DNA of 64,000 nucleotides from DATEMU01 sp964414585 (GTDB taxonomy: Bacteria; Planctomycetota; Phycisphaerae; UBA1845; UTPLA1). Shown piece after piece: positions 1 to 9,333 of the stretch. The position numbers and the translations under genes are program-made. The stretch's first letter is position 1. Every line of letters begins with the position of its first letter. The notes beneath the pieces were generated by a model, which searched no databases, had not been told where the DNA came from, and saw nothing but the letters and a program-made list of their open reading frames with translations. Location of the stretch: the NCBI GenBank assembly GCA_964414585.1, contig CAYPXR010000060.1, positions 52,936-116,935 on the forward strand. Direction: 5' to 3'.

Positions 1-1
1 A

Positions 2-658
2 GAACTCCTGCACGTCCAGCGAAACGAAGTGACCACCTGGTGTACGCCGAGCATCGTCGAAAGCGGCGGGCTAACGCAGGTCGTCTGCAACGGATACAAG
101 GAGATTGCCGGCTACGACCTGAAGACCGGACGTCGCCTTTGGACGCTTCACGGAGGGGGCGACTGCCCGGTGCCCACGCCGCAAGTCGTGAAGGACATGA
201 TCTACCTGACCAACGGTCACGGCCGCAGCCCGATCTACGCGATCCGCGCCGATGCCCGCGGCGATCTGACGCCGAAAGATGACCAAAAACTGCCCCGAGG
301 AGTCGTCTGGTGGCAGCCCAGGAACGGTTCCTACATGCCGACGCCGCTCGTGCTCGGATCGAACCTGTACGTCGCGAGCGATAACGGCATCCTCGCCGCT
401 TATGACACGAAGACCGGCAAGCAACACTTCCGCGAGCGGATCAAAGGCGCGGGCCAGTTCTCTTCATCGATCGTCGCGGCGGACGATCACCTCTATTTCG
501 CCAGCGAAGAGGGCGACGTGCTGGTCTTCAAGGCCGGTAACGAGTTCAGACTGCTGGCCAGCAATTCCATGAACGAGCCCTGCATGGCCACGCCCGCCAT
601 CTGCGACGGCCGCCTCTTCATCCGCGGGCGGGACCATCTCTATTGCGTCGGAAATTGA
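2..658 (+). CDS. PQQ-like beta-propeller repeat protein, 3' part
   Basis: The reading frame is open from the left edge, so the 5' end lies outside the window; a GTG at 29 is internal to the frame and probably not the start. The visible 218 residues contain repeated propeller strands typical of PQQ_2/YncE-like proteins: GYDLKTGRRLWTL near the start and AYDTKTGKQHF in the middle, each followed by a strand ending in a hydrophobic 'vvad..lY.as..G' pattern. In Planctomycetes such proteins are usually secreted, eight-bladed and do not necessarily bind PQQ. It converges on the minus-strand gene that ends at 678. Function beyond the fold cannot be stated. Confidence 0.75.
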   Translation, partial: ELLHVQRNEVTTWCTPSIVESGGLTQVVCNGYKEIAGYDLKTGRRLWTLHGGGDCPVPTPQVVKDMIYLTNGHGRSPIYAIRADARGDLTPKDDQKLPRGVVWWQPRNGSYMPTPLVLGSNLYVASDNGILAAYDTKTGKQHFRERIKGAGQFSSSIVAADDHLYFASEEGDVLVFKAGNEFRLLASNSMNEPCMATPAICDGRLFIRGRDHLYCVGN

Positions 659-677
659 TTTCGCAAGACCGGCGCGG

Positions 678-2228
678 TCAAGGCTTGACGTCGACGACGT
701 CGATCTCCAGTCGCCCCAACAGCGGCATCATCATCGCAATGGAGTCGAGAATCCCCTCGTCGTTCAGCGGCAGGAGCGCCAGGGCGATGTGCGTCGGGTC
801 GCAATCCGTCTGGCGCATCGCCGCGTCGATGTCCACCCACTGGTCCCCGATGTTCACTTGCGTCCACATGTGATAACCGAAGGACGGCTTGTCGCTCGCG
901 CCATAGCCTTCCGGCACCTGAATGATCCCGCTCACCCCGCGCGACGGCAACCCGGCTGCCCGCGCCAGCGCCGCCAGAAAGACGCCGTGCTCCGTGCAAT
1001 CGCCGGCCTTGTTTCGCGCCACTTCCGACGCCGTCGCGAAGCCCACGTCCAGTCCTTTGTCCTCGACGTACTCCGTCACGAATTTCCGAAGCGCATCCGC
1101 CTTCTCCGCCGGTGACTTGGCCCCCCGCACCGCCTGCCGGGCGAGCCGCTTGATCCTCCCGTCGTTCAAGTCCAGCATCGTCGACGATCGAAGGAATTCG
1201 CTCAGGTCACCGGAGACTTTGCCCGCCGATGCCTGCCGCACTTTCTTCCAGTCGAGCCGCCGGATCGTCAAGAGCCCTTCATGATCGTTGATGCGTTTGA
1301 ACGTCTGCATCGCGGTTTTGGGCAAATTCGGCAGGGTCCGCGAGTCGTCCGGCGGCAGCCGCAGTCGCAGCGTCACCTCCCGCGATGACGTGTCGATCCG
1401 CCTGGTCGATGGGACAAACGTGCTCAAGAACAATTCGGGCGGCGCGGCGTCCTTGAGCGCTTCCGCCTTCGTCGATTGCACCACTGTCACCTTTGCAATG
1501 CCCATGTCCAGCGACGTGACCAACGGCGTGCAGTCGTCGTCCACCCAGGATATCGTCGTGATCGGCGAGCCCTGAACTTCCATCGTCGCCGCCACGCGAT
1601 AGGCCTCCTCCTTTTTCCCATTGACGTCGACCTGCTCCTTGCCGAACACCTTGAAACTCATGGTCACCGGCCCGTCCGTCTTCAGGCTCGGTTCATAGCT
1701 CTTGACCGAAAAAGACGTCCCCGGTTTCAAACCGCGCTTCCGCTGCTCGAGGATCTGTCCCCAGGCGAATTTGATCTCGGGATCGAAGGGAAGTGTCTCC
1801 TTGCGCGACGCGCCCGCCTGGCTGGTCGTCAACGTCAACCGCCCGTCTTTCACTTCGCCGGCATAACGGACCGGCATCTGCGCCATCGAGGTCTCGTAGT
1901 CGAACGCCAGCGGCTGCCCCTCCAGCGTCTCCCGATTTCGCTGATCCATCGACACTTTGATCCGTGCCTCGGCCCGGGCGATCTCGAAGCTCATGTGAAC
2001 GTGCGTCTGGATTTCGTTTCCAACCCGTTTGGCAACGGACGACATATACCCGCACTTGGCGTCCTGCATCTTGACGACGTACCACTCCTCTTCGCCATTG
2101 GGATATTTGACTTCCGCCGAAGAGTTGGAAGCCGGCTCGGCAGACGCCGCGCCGCCGACCGCAAAAAACAGAGCCGTCGTCAACAGATAGGGGAATCGAG
2201 AACCGATCCTGATTTTGCGCATGTTCAT
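678..2228 (-). CDS. secreted transglutaminase-like (papain-fold) domain protein
   Basis: A protein of 516 residues with an N-terminal signal peptide (hydrophobic LLTTALFFAVGG, then an Ala-rich cleavage region ASAEP). The C-terminal quarter carries the transglutaminase-core triad: Cys411 in AGDCTEHG, His453 in GYHMWTQV and an Asp about fifteen residues later in WVDIDAA. The first 300 residues are a beta-rich domain without a recognisable family. Bacterial members of this superfamily are usually proteases or amidases of the periplasm, not crosslinking enzymes; the substrate is unknown. It is transcribed away from the lipoprotein gene at 2307, with a 78-base shared promoter region. Confidence 0.8.
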   Translation of the reverse strand: MNMRKIRIGSRFPYLLTTALFFAVGGAASAEPASNSSAEVKYPNGEEEWYVVKMQDAKCGYMSSVAKRVGNEIQTHVHMSFEIARAEARIKVSMDQRNRETLEGQPLAFDYETSMAQMPVRYAGEVKDGRLTLTTSQAGASRKETLPFDPEIKFAWGQILEQRKRGLKPGTSFSVKSYEPSLKTDGPVTMSFKVFGKEQVDVNGKKEEAYRVAATMEVQGSPITTISWVDDDCTPLVTSLDMGIAKVTVVQSTKAEALKDAAPPELFLSTFVPSTRRIDTSSREVTLRLRLPPDDSRTLPNLPKTAMQTFKRINDHEGLLTIRRLDWKKVRQASAGKVSGDLSEFLRSSTMLDLNDGRIKRLARQAVRGAKSPAEKADALRKFVTEYVEDKGLDVGFATASEVARNKAGDCTEHGVFLAALARAAGLPSRGVSGIIQVPEGYGASDKPSFGYHMWTQVNIGDQWVDIDAAMRQTDCDPTHIALALLPLNDEGILDSIAMMMPLLGRLEIDVVDVKP

Positions 2229-2269
2229 TCCCTTGAAAACGTCCGGAGGGCCGCGGCTTTTCTATTTCC

Positions 2270-2297
2270 TTGACCGTCAGATCATTCGAGATAGTAT
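2270..2297 (+). promoter_or_regulatory. candidate sigma-70 promoter, possibly leaderless
   Basis: TTGACC at 2270-2275 is followed after 16 bases by TAGTAT at 2292-2297. The expected transcription start (about 2304) falls within a few bases of the ATG at 2307, so the lipoprotein mRNA would have almost no 5' leader. No Shine-Dalgarno is visible before 2307, which agrees with this reading. Confidence 0.4.
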
Positions 2298-2306
2298 GGT
2301 AGCCCT

Positions 2307-2861
2307 ATGCATGTTGGCACGCGAATCATCGTGGCGGCGCTGTGGATGGCGATGGCGGCCACGGGTTGCCAAAAGCCCGCCCGGCCGGAGACGCCCACCT
2401 CGTCCGCCATTAATGACGACGACGTCCAGCCCTTGTGGGACAGCGCCCTCGCCGTCCTTATCAAGCATGATTTCCAGCCCGACCGCCAGGACCGCACGGC
2501 CGGCATCATCACGACGTTTCCCACCACCAGCAAGCAGTGGGGCGAACCCTGGCGCCAGGACGTTGCGGACAAATACAGCCTCCTAGAGTCCTCGCTTCAC
2601 ACGATCCAGCGCAAGGCGACGGTCCGCTTCATCCACGACAAACAATGGACCATCGACGTGCAGGTCGACGTCTATCGACTCTCCACGCCGGAGTATCAGA
2701 TTACGAGTTCCTCCTCGGCAATTCGAAGCTTCAATGCCGATCTTCCCACCGTCACCGGCGAGGCGATCACCGACGCCCATTCCGCCCGCCGCTGGGTCCA
2801 CCTCGGCCGGGACGGCGCCATGGAAGAGCGCCTCCTTTCTCGCATCCTCGCTTCCTACTGA
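2307..2861 (+). CDS. lipoprotein of unknown function
   Basis: 184 residues. The N-terminus has a short basic region, a hydrophobic helix and a lipobox (MAATGC) with the lipidated Cys at about residue 21, followed by a Pro/Thr-rich linker, so the protein should be membrane-anchored outside the cytoplasm. The remainder is a compact soluble domain with mixed charged and beta-type segments (for example WTIDVQVDVYRL). I do not recognise the family. The gene stands alone between a divergent transglutaminase gene and a convergent lipoprotein gene. Confidence 0.7.
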   Translation: MHVGTRIIVAALWMAMAATGCQKPARPETPTSSAINDDDVQPLWDSALAVLIKHDFQPDRQDRTAGIITTFPTTSKQWGEPWRQDVADKYSLLESSLHTIQRKATVRFIHDKQWTIDVQVDVYRLSTPEYQITSSSSAIRSFNADLPTVTGEAITDAHSARRWVHLGRDGAMEERLLSRILASY

Positions 2862-2938
2862 ATCGGGAACGCAAGCCCACTGGTCGGGAACATCATGAAC
2901 AAGGCCGACAATCCATCCGTGTGACGGGAAGCCGCTCG

Positions 2939-3616
2939 TCACTTCCACTCAAACGTCACCGTTGACGTCGCGCTCATGCCGCCGAATCGATCGTCGTTTT
3001 TCACGTAGATCCTATAGAGCCCTCGCGGCAGAGTATCCGCGAAGAATACCTGGAGCGAATTCGGCGTGAGCAGATAGACCTTCGTCGCTGTCGTGTTCGC
3101 GCCCCCCGCAACGGGGACTGCTTGCACGACCGTCGGACCCGCGTGGGGATGGTCGAGGTTGGCGTCGTGCGTCCCCGGAAAAATCCCGTTTCCAAAAACT
3201 GTCACGGCAATTTCGTTGGTGAACTGCAACTTCGCGGGAGGCGTAATCGCATCGACGCTGACGGGTGGCGCGTTCACATGCGCCGACTGCGCCGGGTATT
3301 GAACCGTGTTTCCCTTTCCGTCCTGATTCCGGGCGAAGATTTCCACCTTCTCCGCCGTTGCCTTCCCGTCCGGCCTGCTCGCAGGGATGAAGACTTCCGG
3401 TTTGGGGTAGGAAAATAGCGGTGTGCCGACAGCCCCGTCGTCAACATAGATGACCGCGTGTTCGCGGCTCTTGAGCGAGCCGCCTTTGCCGTCGCCCTCG
3501 ACCAGGACTGAATCCAGTGGTTTCTTATTTGTTGGAGTGATCGTTTTGATCGCAGGTCCGCACCCGGCGAACCATCCGCCGGCCATCAACAAGAGAATCC
3601 CAAGACGCGTTTTCAT
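2939..3616 (-). CDS. lipoprotein with IPT/TIG-like immunoglobulin fold
   Basis: The start at 3616 is chosen because AAGGGAG lies just upstream and the protein then begins with a signal sequence ending in a lipobox (FAGC, Cys at about 18); the frame is open further upstream but that extension is not signal-like. 225 residues. The C-terminal half (ITPPAKLQFTNEIAVTVFGNG, then a YRIYVKNDD segment) resembles IPT/TIG domains of cell-surface proteins. Binding partner unknown. It converges on the lipoprotein gene ending at 2861. Confidence 0.65.
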   Translation of the reverse strand: MKTRLGILLLMAGGWFAGCGPAIKTITPTNKKPLDSVLVEGDGKGGSLKSREHAVIYVDDGAVGTPLFSYPKPEVFIPASRPDGKATAEKVEIFARNQDGKGNTVQYPAQSAHVNAPPVSVDAITPPAKLQFTNEIAVTVFGNGIFPGTHDANLDHPHAGPTVVQAVPVAGGANTTATKVYLLTPNSLQVFFADTLPRGLYRIYVKNDDRFGGMSATSTVTFEWK

Positions 3617-3775
3617 GATGTGGCTCCCTTCGCAAGGAATCTTTGGCGCGGAATCAGCGCCGACGATCGCGGATTCGCCTTGCAACGCCTTTCCGCTATT
3701 GCAACTCTACGTCTCTCGAATTCTTGATTTCCAGTTGGGATCAATGCCAACTACGCGACGTATGGTTCGGGCGGT

Positions 3776-4546
3776 TCAAAAGAGCTTCAATACACTCTTC
3801 GCGATAAAGATCGCGATCGACGCCCCGCCGCACACGATGCCCGAAAGCGCCATCGACCCGCCCCCACCGGAAACGCCCAAAGCCCGGGCGCGGCGCAGCG
3901 CCAAAAGTCCGACCACCATCGCCGCCGGCCCCAGGATCGGTAGGCAAAATGTCGGCAGCGAGAGAATCCCGAGCGTCAGCGCTATCGGTGAAAGCGCATT
4001 CGAGATCGGGCCCGTCTCCATGATCTGCGACGCGCCCTCCATCGTGAACGGCATTCCGCACGAACGGCAGGTGTTCACATCGACCGGCATCTCGCGACCG
4101 CACCGCGGGCAAACGATGACCTGGTCGCCGTTTTCCAGTCGCTTGATTTTGGGCGCCCGGGTCCCTGCCGTCGCATAGGCGTGCATCGGTGTCGGAAGCT
4201 GTCCGTCGTCCGCGACCGCCGCCGGGCCGCCCGCCATGCCGGTGTGCGGGTCGACCGCGGGTACGGTGAAAACCCCGCCGCACGTCGGACACCGCCCGAG
4301 CTGGCCGCTTTGATCGCCGCGCGCCTCCAGGATCGATCCGCACCGGGTGCAGGAGAATGTAAACCGTGCCGGCGCGTGGGACATTCGTGCCGGTGCGATG
4401 GAACTCTGAACAATTCGCGGCGATTCGCCTTCCGCGGCCAGACTGAAGCGACCCGCGCAATGCGGACACGCCATCACCTTGCCGATTAACTCCGGCGTGA
4501 TCGTGACGGCCCGTTGACAGACCGGACAATCCAGAAGAAAGCCCAT
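3776..4546 (-). CDS. zinc-ribbon membrane protein (DUF4190-like)
   Basis: 256 residues. Three successive zinc ribbons are visible: CPVCQ..CPHCAG at residues 8-32, CTRCG..CPTCGG around 70-95, and CPRCGRE..CRSCGMPF around 150-170. The C-terminus has two or three hydrophobic helices separated by a basic loop ALRRARALG, the layout of DUF4190 membrane domains. The first ribbon starts directly after the Met, so the N-terminus is cytoplasmic. Such multi-ribbon membrane proteins are common in Planctomycetes; no biochemical role is established and I infer none. Confidence 0.7.
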   Translation of the reverse strand: MGFLLDCPVCQRAVTITPELIGKVMACPHCAGRFSLAAEGESPRIVQSSIAPARMSHAPARFTFSCTRCGSILEARGDQSGQLGRCPTCGGVFTVPAVDPHTGMAGGPAAVADDGQLPTPMHAYATAGTRAPKIKRLENGDQVIVCPRCGREMPVDVNTCRSCGMPFTMEGASQIMETGPISNALSPIALTLGILSLPTFCLPILGPAAMVVGLLALRRARALGVSGGGGSMALSGIVCGGASIAIFIAKSVLKLF

Positions 4547-4624
4547 CGCCCGGAATCATACCGGAAAGCGGGCGCCCGAATATTTATGAAGCGCGACGTG
4601 GATTGGAAATATCGTCTGTCGTGA

Positions 4625-4927
4625 TTACCGAGTCACGACCGTGCTGATCGTGCCCGCATCCGGGACCGCGCTGGCGGCCCCGCCCGAACTGCTGCTTGTA
4701 TCCGTCGTGGTGGACGATCCGATCCCGAGGAGCGAATTGACAAACGCCTGCACGATGCCGAAAGGATTCAGCAGACCGGGGCTTCCGCCGAGACCGACGG
4801 GCACGATGTTGGTAATCGTAAGATTCGACCCGAACCAATTGAGCGGTTCGCAGCCGGTCGCCAGGGTGGCGCTCAGGACCAACGAAAGAGCCGTCATCTT
4901 CGTAACGAAAGCGCGATTCCGTTTCAT
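4625..4927 (-). CDS. small lipoprotein of unknown function
   Basis: The start at 4927 (preceded by TGAGGT) gives a 100-residue protein with a basic N-terminus, a hydrophobic stretch and a lipobox (LATGC, Cys at about 22). The mature part is rich in Gly, Ser and Thr, ending in a low-complexity TTTDTSSSSGG stretch. The frame continues open upstream, but that extension overlaps the dehydrogenase gene and has no signal character. No family recognised. Confidence 0.55.
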   Translation of the reverse strand: MKRNRAFVTKMTALSLVLSATLATGCEPLNWFGSNLTITNIVPVGLGGSPGLLNPFGIVQAFVNSLLGIGSSTTTDTSSSSGGAASAVPDAGTISTVVTR

Positions 4928-4995
4928 ATTTGACCTCAGGCGTTGAAGACTTCTTATGAAATATTTCGGACCATCCGCCGAAGGGATTGAGAAAT

Positions 4996-6240
4996 TTATG
5001 GGCAGTCGGGCTCGAAGACCGCCTTGACAATGAGGTGCTTGCCTCGTGAAAGCAGTTGTTCCAAGGCGGTCCGATAGTCTCGCAGTTTGAAGCGAGTGAC
5101 GGGCAGGACCGATAAGTCGAGTCGCCCCGATCGCAGCCACTCCATCACCAAATCGTAAGTGTGAATCGGCCGGCTCCCGTCGCATTCGATCTGTCGCCCG
5201 TTGGTCCCGATCACCTGAAGTTCGTCAAACCAGAGTGGCGTCGTATCGACCAGCGTGATCCCGCTCGTTCCCACCAGCAGCACGGTCCCGCGGCTTCGCG
5301 TCCACTTCATCGCATCCGTTAAACTCGTTCCGGTCCCGATGCAGTCAAACGTCAAATCGAATCCGCCCAGCAGGGCCTGATTTCCGAATCGCCCCGGCAA
5401 TCGTTGCCCCCCGACCACGTCCGCAATCGTGTCATATCGCTCGGAAGGCTTGGCCTCGCGCGACATCCGCAAGACGGACGATGCCCCAAGCTTGTTGGCC
5501 AACTCCGCTTGAAACGCATGCCGCGCCAGGACGGTGATGGGGTTGTCATGGCCCAGCGCGCGAAGCGTCGCGATCACGCCCATCGCAATGATTCCCGAAC
5601 CGCAAATAAGAATCGACTCGTGGGATTTGGGGCGACGCCGCAGGACGGCATGAGCGGCTGACGCAATCGGGTCCAACAAAACGGCCGCCTCGTCGCTGAC
5701 CGAATCATCGACAGCATGAAGCTGCGACGGATGCGCGACGAAGTATTCGGCCCAACTGCCGCTCGTTTTTGTATTGAGCCCGACCAGGGCTCGAGGCGGA
5801 AGACCGTTCTGAGAGGGACGCTCGCACAGCGCAATCAGGCCCGCGGCGCATTGTCGACAAACCGGATGGGCGCCTCGCGCCTCGCATCCCAGGGCCGGCT
5901 CCACGCAAACCCGTTGTCCGACCGACCATCCTCGGACGTCGTCGCCGACTCGATCGATCGTCGCGACGTTTTCATGTCCGAGAACCGCGGGAAAACTCGC
6001 AAACGCCTGAAGAATCGTCGCGGGGTGCTGTCGAAGCGTGATCAGCGAAAGGTCCGTCCCACAGATCCCGCCAAGTCGCGTCCGCAGACGCACCCATCCC
6101 GGTCCCGGTAATTCCGGAATCGGACGATCGACGAATCGCAATCCCGACAGCAGCCCGTAATAGGCTCGATTCGTGAGAAACCCCGCTGCTTTGCAGAGCA
6201 TCCATCGAAGTGGCGTGACGTCAAATTCGAGGGCCTTCAT
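4996..6240 (-). CDS. zinc-dependent medium-chain dehydrogenase
   Basis: 414 residues of the MDR (alcohol/threonine/sorbitol dehydrogenase) superfamily. The catalytic zinc ligands are in GGICGTD and GHEN; a four-cysteine structural zinc lobe follows in the CRQCAAGLIALC region; the cofactor fold begins at ILICGSGIIAMG, a GxGxxxxG variant of the Rossmann loop. The N-terminus carries about 30 extra residues before the GroES-like domain compared with typical members. The start at 6240 (MKALEFD) was chosen because the upstream in-frame extension overlaps the opposite promoter region. NAD(P)-dependent alcohol oxidation is expected; the substrate is unknown. Confidence 0.8.
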   Translation of the reverse strand: MKALEFDVTPLRWMLCKAAGFLTNRAYYGLLSGLRFVDRPIPELPGPGWVRLRTRLGGICGTDLSLITLRQHPATILQAFASFPAVLGHENVATIDRVGDDVRGWSVGQRVCVEPALGCEARGAHPVCRQCAAGLIALCERPSQNGLPPRALVGLNTKTSGSWAEYFVAHPSQLHAVDDSVSDEAAVLLDPIASAAHAVLRRRPKSHESILICGSGIIAMGVIATLRALGHDNPITVLARHAFQAELANKLGASSVLRMSREAKPSERYDTIADVVGGQRLPGRFGNQALLGGFDLTFDCIGTGTSLTDAMKWTRSRGTVLLVGTSGITLVDTTPLWFDELQVIGTNGRQIECDGSRPIHTYDLVMEWLRSGRLDLSVLPVTRFKLRDYRTALEQLLSRGKHLIVKAVFEPDCP

Positions 6241-6359
6241 GGGGCCCGTAGTATAGACCTCCGCACGATAGAAACGGGATTCGCTCCGCAAGTCGGACCT
6301 TTGAGCAAACTCGCACTTGAAAATCCTGGTCCGATTACACACTTCTTCGCAAGATGGAG

Positions 6360-6389
6360 TTGTCTCAAACTCGACACGATGGGTATACT
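6360..6389 (+). promoter_or_regulatory. candidate sigma-70 promoter for the HTH-receiver gene
   Basis: TTGTCT at 6360-6365, an 18-base spacer and TATACT at 6384-6389, in an AT-richer island between the divergent dehydrogenase gene and the regulator gene. It would give a leader of about 90 bases before the chosen start at 6487. Confidence 0.45.
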
Positions 6390-6486
6390 TGTTAACTTGG
6401 GGGTTTTAGGTAGAATGCGGCCAAGGGCGAACAACGGCGACGTGGCTGTGAATTCCATCGCCCCGGCTCCGAGACGAGAATGGCGT

Positions 6487-7053
6487 ATGAAAGCGGTTTT
6501 CACCACCGGCGAAGTCGCGGAGATCTGCAAGATCAGCCAGCAGACCGTTATCCGTTGTTTCGACAGCGGCCGGCTCAAGGGCTTTCGCGTCCCCGGTTCC
6601 AAGTTCCGTCGCGTCCCGCGCGCGGAGCTGGTCACCTTTATGCGCGACAACAACATCCCGATTGAAAACCTGGAAACCGGCAAGCGCCGCGTGCTGATCG
6701 TCGACGACGATCCCGCGATCGTCGACATGCTCACCGACCTGCTCGGCCGCGACGGCCGCTTCGAAGTCAAGTCCGCCTCCAACGGCTTCGATGCCGGGGC
6801 GCTGACCAAGGAATACAAGCCCGACATCCTCCTGCTCGACTACTTGCTGCCCGACGTCAACGGAAACATCGTCTGTCAGCGCGTCCGCAGCGACCCTGAA
6901 TTGGCGCACACCAGGATCGTCATCGTTTCCGGCGCCGTCGCCCCGTCGGAAGTCGAAAAGCTCCGCTCGGCGGGCGCCGACGATTTCATTAAGAAGCCGT
7001 TCGACATCGACAAGCTCGTCGCCCGAATCGCGGAACTCGTCGGAATCGGATAA
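6487..7053 (+). CDS. response regulator with N-terminal excisionase-type HTH
   Basis: 188 residues. Residues 1-55 are an excisionase/MerR-like winged helix (FTTGEVAEICKISQQTV, then the GRLKGFRVPGSKFRR wing). Residues 65-185 are a CheY-like receiver with the acidic pair in VDDDP, phospho-acceptor Asp118 in LLLDYLLPD, Ser in IVSGA and Lys in KKPFD, so it is predicted to be phosphorylatable. DNA-binding and receiver domains are in reversed order compared with OmpR/NarL regulators. The start at 6487 is where homology begins; an open extension to 6301 is less likely. It lies 30 bases before the kinase gene and is probably its partner. Confidence 0.85.
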   Translation: MKAVFTTGEVAEICKISQQTVIRCFDSGRLKGFRVPGSKFRRVPRAELVTFMRDNNIPIENLETGKRRVLIVDDDPAIVDMLTDLLGRDGRFEVKSASNGFDAGALTKEYKPDILLLDYLLPDVNGNIVCQRVRSDPELAHTRIVIVSGAVAPSEVEKLRSAGADDFIKKPFDIDKLVARIAELVGIG

Positions 7054-7083
7054 ACAGCCTCGAAGCGGCTTGCCGTTTGACGG

Positions 7084-9333
7084 ATGGCTCCTATCGGAGA
7101 TCGCCCCTTGTCTCATGTTTCGACGTTTCAGCCTTGGGCGCCTTCCGACCCACACAAGATTGAGCAGATCCTCTCGCAGCTCGACGACTTGCCTGCGCCA
7201 GCCTGCGCCGACTGGCCGGCCGCCGATGCTCGAAAACTAGCCGAGCGAATTTCGAACGATCCTCACCTGGTCGCGAACCTGCGCTCCATCCTCGCCCTTC
7301 CGCCGGTCGATCCGAGACCGTCCCTTGCGGTCGTCGAAGAATGGATCGCCTTACATGGCCTCGAAGGGGTTCGGCAACTGGCCGTCATTCTCAAATTGTC
7401 GGACACGATCCGATCCCCCGGACGCCTGAACATCGCCGAATTCCGGCGGCACGGCATTGCCGTCGGATGTGCCGCCATGCGGATTGCCGAAGCCCTCGAC
7501 GGATCCATCACGCCCCTTGAAGCCTTCACCGCCGGTCTGGTCCACGACATCGGTAAGGCGGCGCTCGATGCGGCCCTACCCAAGAGCTATGCCCGCGTCT
7601 TGCGGCACATCGATTCGATGGACACTGACATCGCCGACATCGAGCGCTCCGTGCTCGGCGTCGATCACACCGCGGCGGGCCGACGGATCGCCGAACGATG
7701 GAATCTTCCCAAGCGACTACTCGACGTCATCTGGCTGCACCATCACTTGCCCGAATCCCTGCCCGCGGGCATCGCCGCCGGTCGCCATGTTCAGATCGTA
7801 CAACTCGCCGACACGCTGGCCCGCGAGCGGCGGATCGGTTTTTCCGGCGCACAGCGAATCGCCCGCCCGTCGCGCCTGCTCGCACAACAACTCGGCCTGA
7901 CCGAGGAAAAACGGCAGGCAATCTTTGATGGTCTCCTGGCCGACGTCGCCGAAAGGGCCGCGCGATTCACCGCAAAACCGGAGGGTACAAACACCCAAAC
8001 AGCGATCGACGCCGGTTCGCTCGCCAGGCAGAGCGCTGATCGCCTGACGGATGAGAACCGCCGACTGGAAAACAAGATTCGCTTTTATGAAGCGATGGAC
8101 CGTCTCAATCAATCCCTTTCGGCCACGGCCAACGTGCGCGAGGTCTGCGCCGCCGGTGCGGAGGCAATCCAAAGGGTCTGCAACGTCCGCGCCGTCGTCT
8201 TCGTGATCAGCGAGTGTGGCGAATGGCTCGACCTCGGCTGGGCCGAAGGACAAACGCGGAGCGCGATCTATCAGCGAACCGGCGACCGTTCCGATGGCTC
8301 GACCGACGGCGCCCTCGCCGCAGAGACCACGATGGCCGGCATCTGGCTCACGCCGCCGCCGGAGGTTTTCGCCGACGTGGTCGATCGGGCGCGCGGTGCG
8401 CTGGGCGGCGGCTCGATTCGCCTCCTCCCGCTCGTCAACCAGGGTCGCTGGGTCGGCGGTGCATTGCTGGCCGGTGAATCGGCCGACCTGTCAGCGCTCT
8501 CGATGCAGATCGAGGGCCTTGCCGCACTGTCTAACTCCATCGGCCTCGCCGTTGCCCGCGCGAAGGAACACACCGCCGCACGGCGTCTGGCCGACGAGCT
8601 GGCCGAAGCCAATCGCCGCTCGTCCTCCCTCGAACCTGAGCTCGTCCGCCGACAGACGCTCGAAACCGTCCTCGCCATGGCTGCCGGCGCGGCCCACGAA
8701 CTCAACAATCCGCTGGCCGTCATCTCCGGCCGGGCGCAACTTCTCCGCGGCCGGGTCACCACCGACGACGACCGTTCCGCCCTTCAGGAGATCGCCCGGC
8801 AAGCCCAGACCGCCAGCGACATCGTCACCGAGTTAATGGACTTTGCCCAACCGTGCGAGCCGGTCCCGGAGTCCGTCGAACTCCCGGATTTTTTTGAGAC
8901 GTTCCGGGCAGAACTGATCTCCGAGAGATTATTGGAAGACGCGAGCCTGATGGTGGAAATCGCACGGAACGTGCCGCCCGTCTGGTTCGATCGCAAACAG
9001 TTATCGCATCTCTTACGGGAACTGGTCGCCAATTCCATCGACGCGACAAGCCCCGATGACCGCCGTTTGGCCGTCAAGGCCGCCGCCGATCTGACCGAAG
9101 AACACGTCGTCGTGAGCGTGTCCGACAATGGACGCGGCATGACGGCGGACGTGCTCGGTCGGGCGATGGATCCTTTTTTCTCGCACCGACCCGCGGGCCG
9201 CGGACGGGGGCTCGGGTTGGCAAGAGTTTACCGTTGGATCGTCGCTGGTAAGGCCGCGATTCGAATCGACAGCCAGCCGGGTCAGGGGACAAAGGTCACG
9301 TTGAGACTTCCCATCCCGCCCGCCGCCAAATAA
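7084..9333 (+). CDS. HDOD-domain sensor histidine kinase
   Basis: 749 residues. An HDOD domain spans about residues 20-260, with an HD pair at His154-Asp155 in GLVHDIGK. A coiled linker follows, then a GAF-like sensor region at about 335-495, a second coil, a dimerisation helix with phospho-acceptor His538 in AAHELNNPL, and a HATPase_c domain (N box NSIDAT, G1 box SDNGRGM, G2 box GRGLGL). It should autophosphorylate and act on receivers; the natural candidate is the regulator encoded just upstream. No membrane helix is seen, so it is a cytoplasmic sensor. HDOD-kinase fusions suggest a link to cell-cycle, motility or stress state, but the stimulus is unknown. Confidence 0.85.
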   Translation: MAPIGDRPLSHVSTFQPWAPSDPHKIEQILSQLDDLPAPACADWPAADARKLAERISNDPHLVANLRSILALPPVDPRPSLAVVEEWIALHGLEGVRQLAVILKLSDTIRSPGRLNIAEFRRHGIAVGCAAMRIAEALDGSITPLEAFTAGLVHDIGKAALDAALPKSYARVLRHIDSMDTDIADIERSVLGVDHTAAGRRIAERWNLPKRLLDVIWLHHHLPESLPAGIAAGRHVQIVQLADTLARERRIGFSGAQRIARPSRLLAQQLGLTEEKRQAIFDGLLADVAERAARFTAKPEGTNTQTAIDAGSLARQSADRLTDENRRLENKIRFYEAMDRLNQSLSATANVREVCAAGAEAIQRVCNVRAVVFVISECGEWLDLGWAEGQTRSAIYQRTGDRSDGSTDGALAAETTMAGIWLTPPPEVFADVVDRARGALGGGSIRLLPLVNQGRWVGGALLAGESADLSALSMQIEGLAALSNSIGLAVARAKEHTAARRLADELAEANRRSSSLEPELVRRQTLETVLAMAAGAAHELNNPLAVISGRAQLLRGRVTTDDDRSALQEIARQAQTASDIVTELMDFAQPCEPVPESVELPDFFETFRAELISERLLEDASLMVEIARNVPPVWFDRKQLSHLLRELVANSIDATSPDDRRLAVKAAADLTEEHVVVSVSDNGRGMTADVLGRAMDPFFSHRPAGRGRGLGLARVYRWIVAGKAAIRIDSQPGQGTKVTLRLPIPPAAK

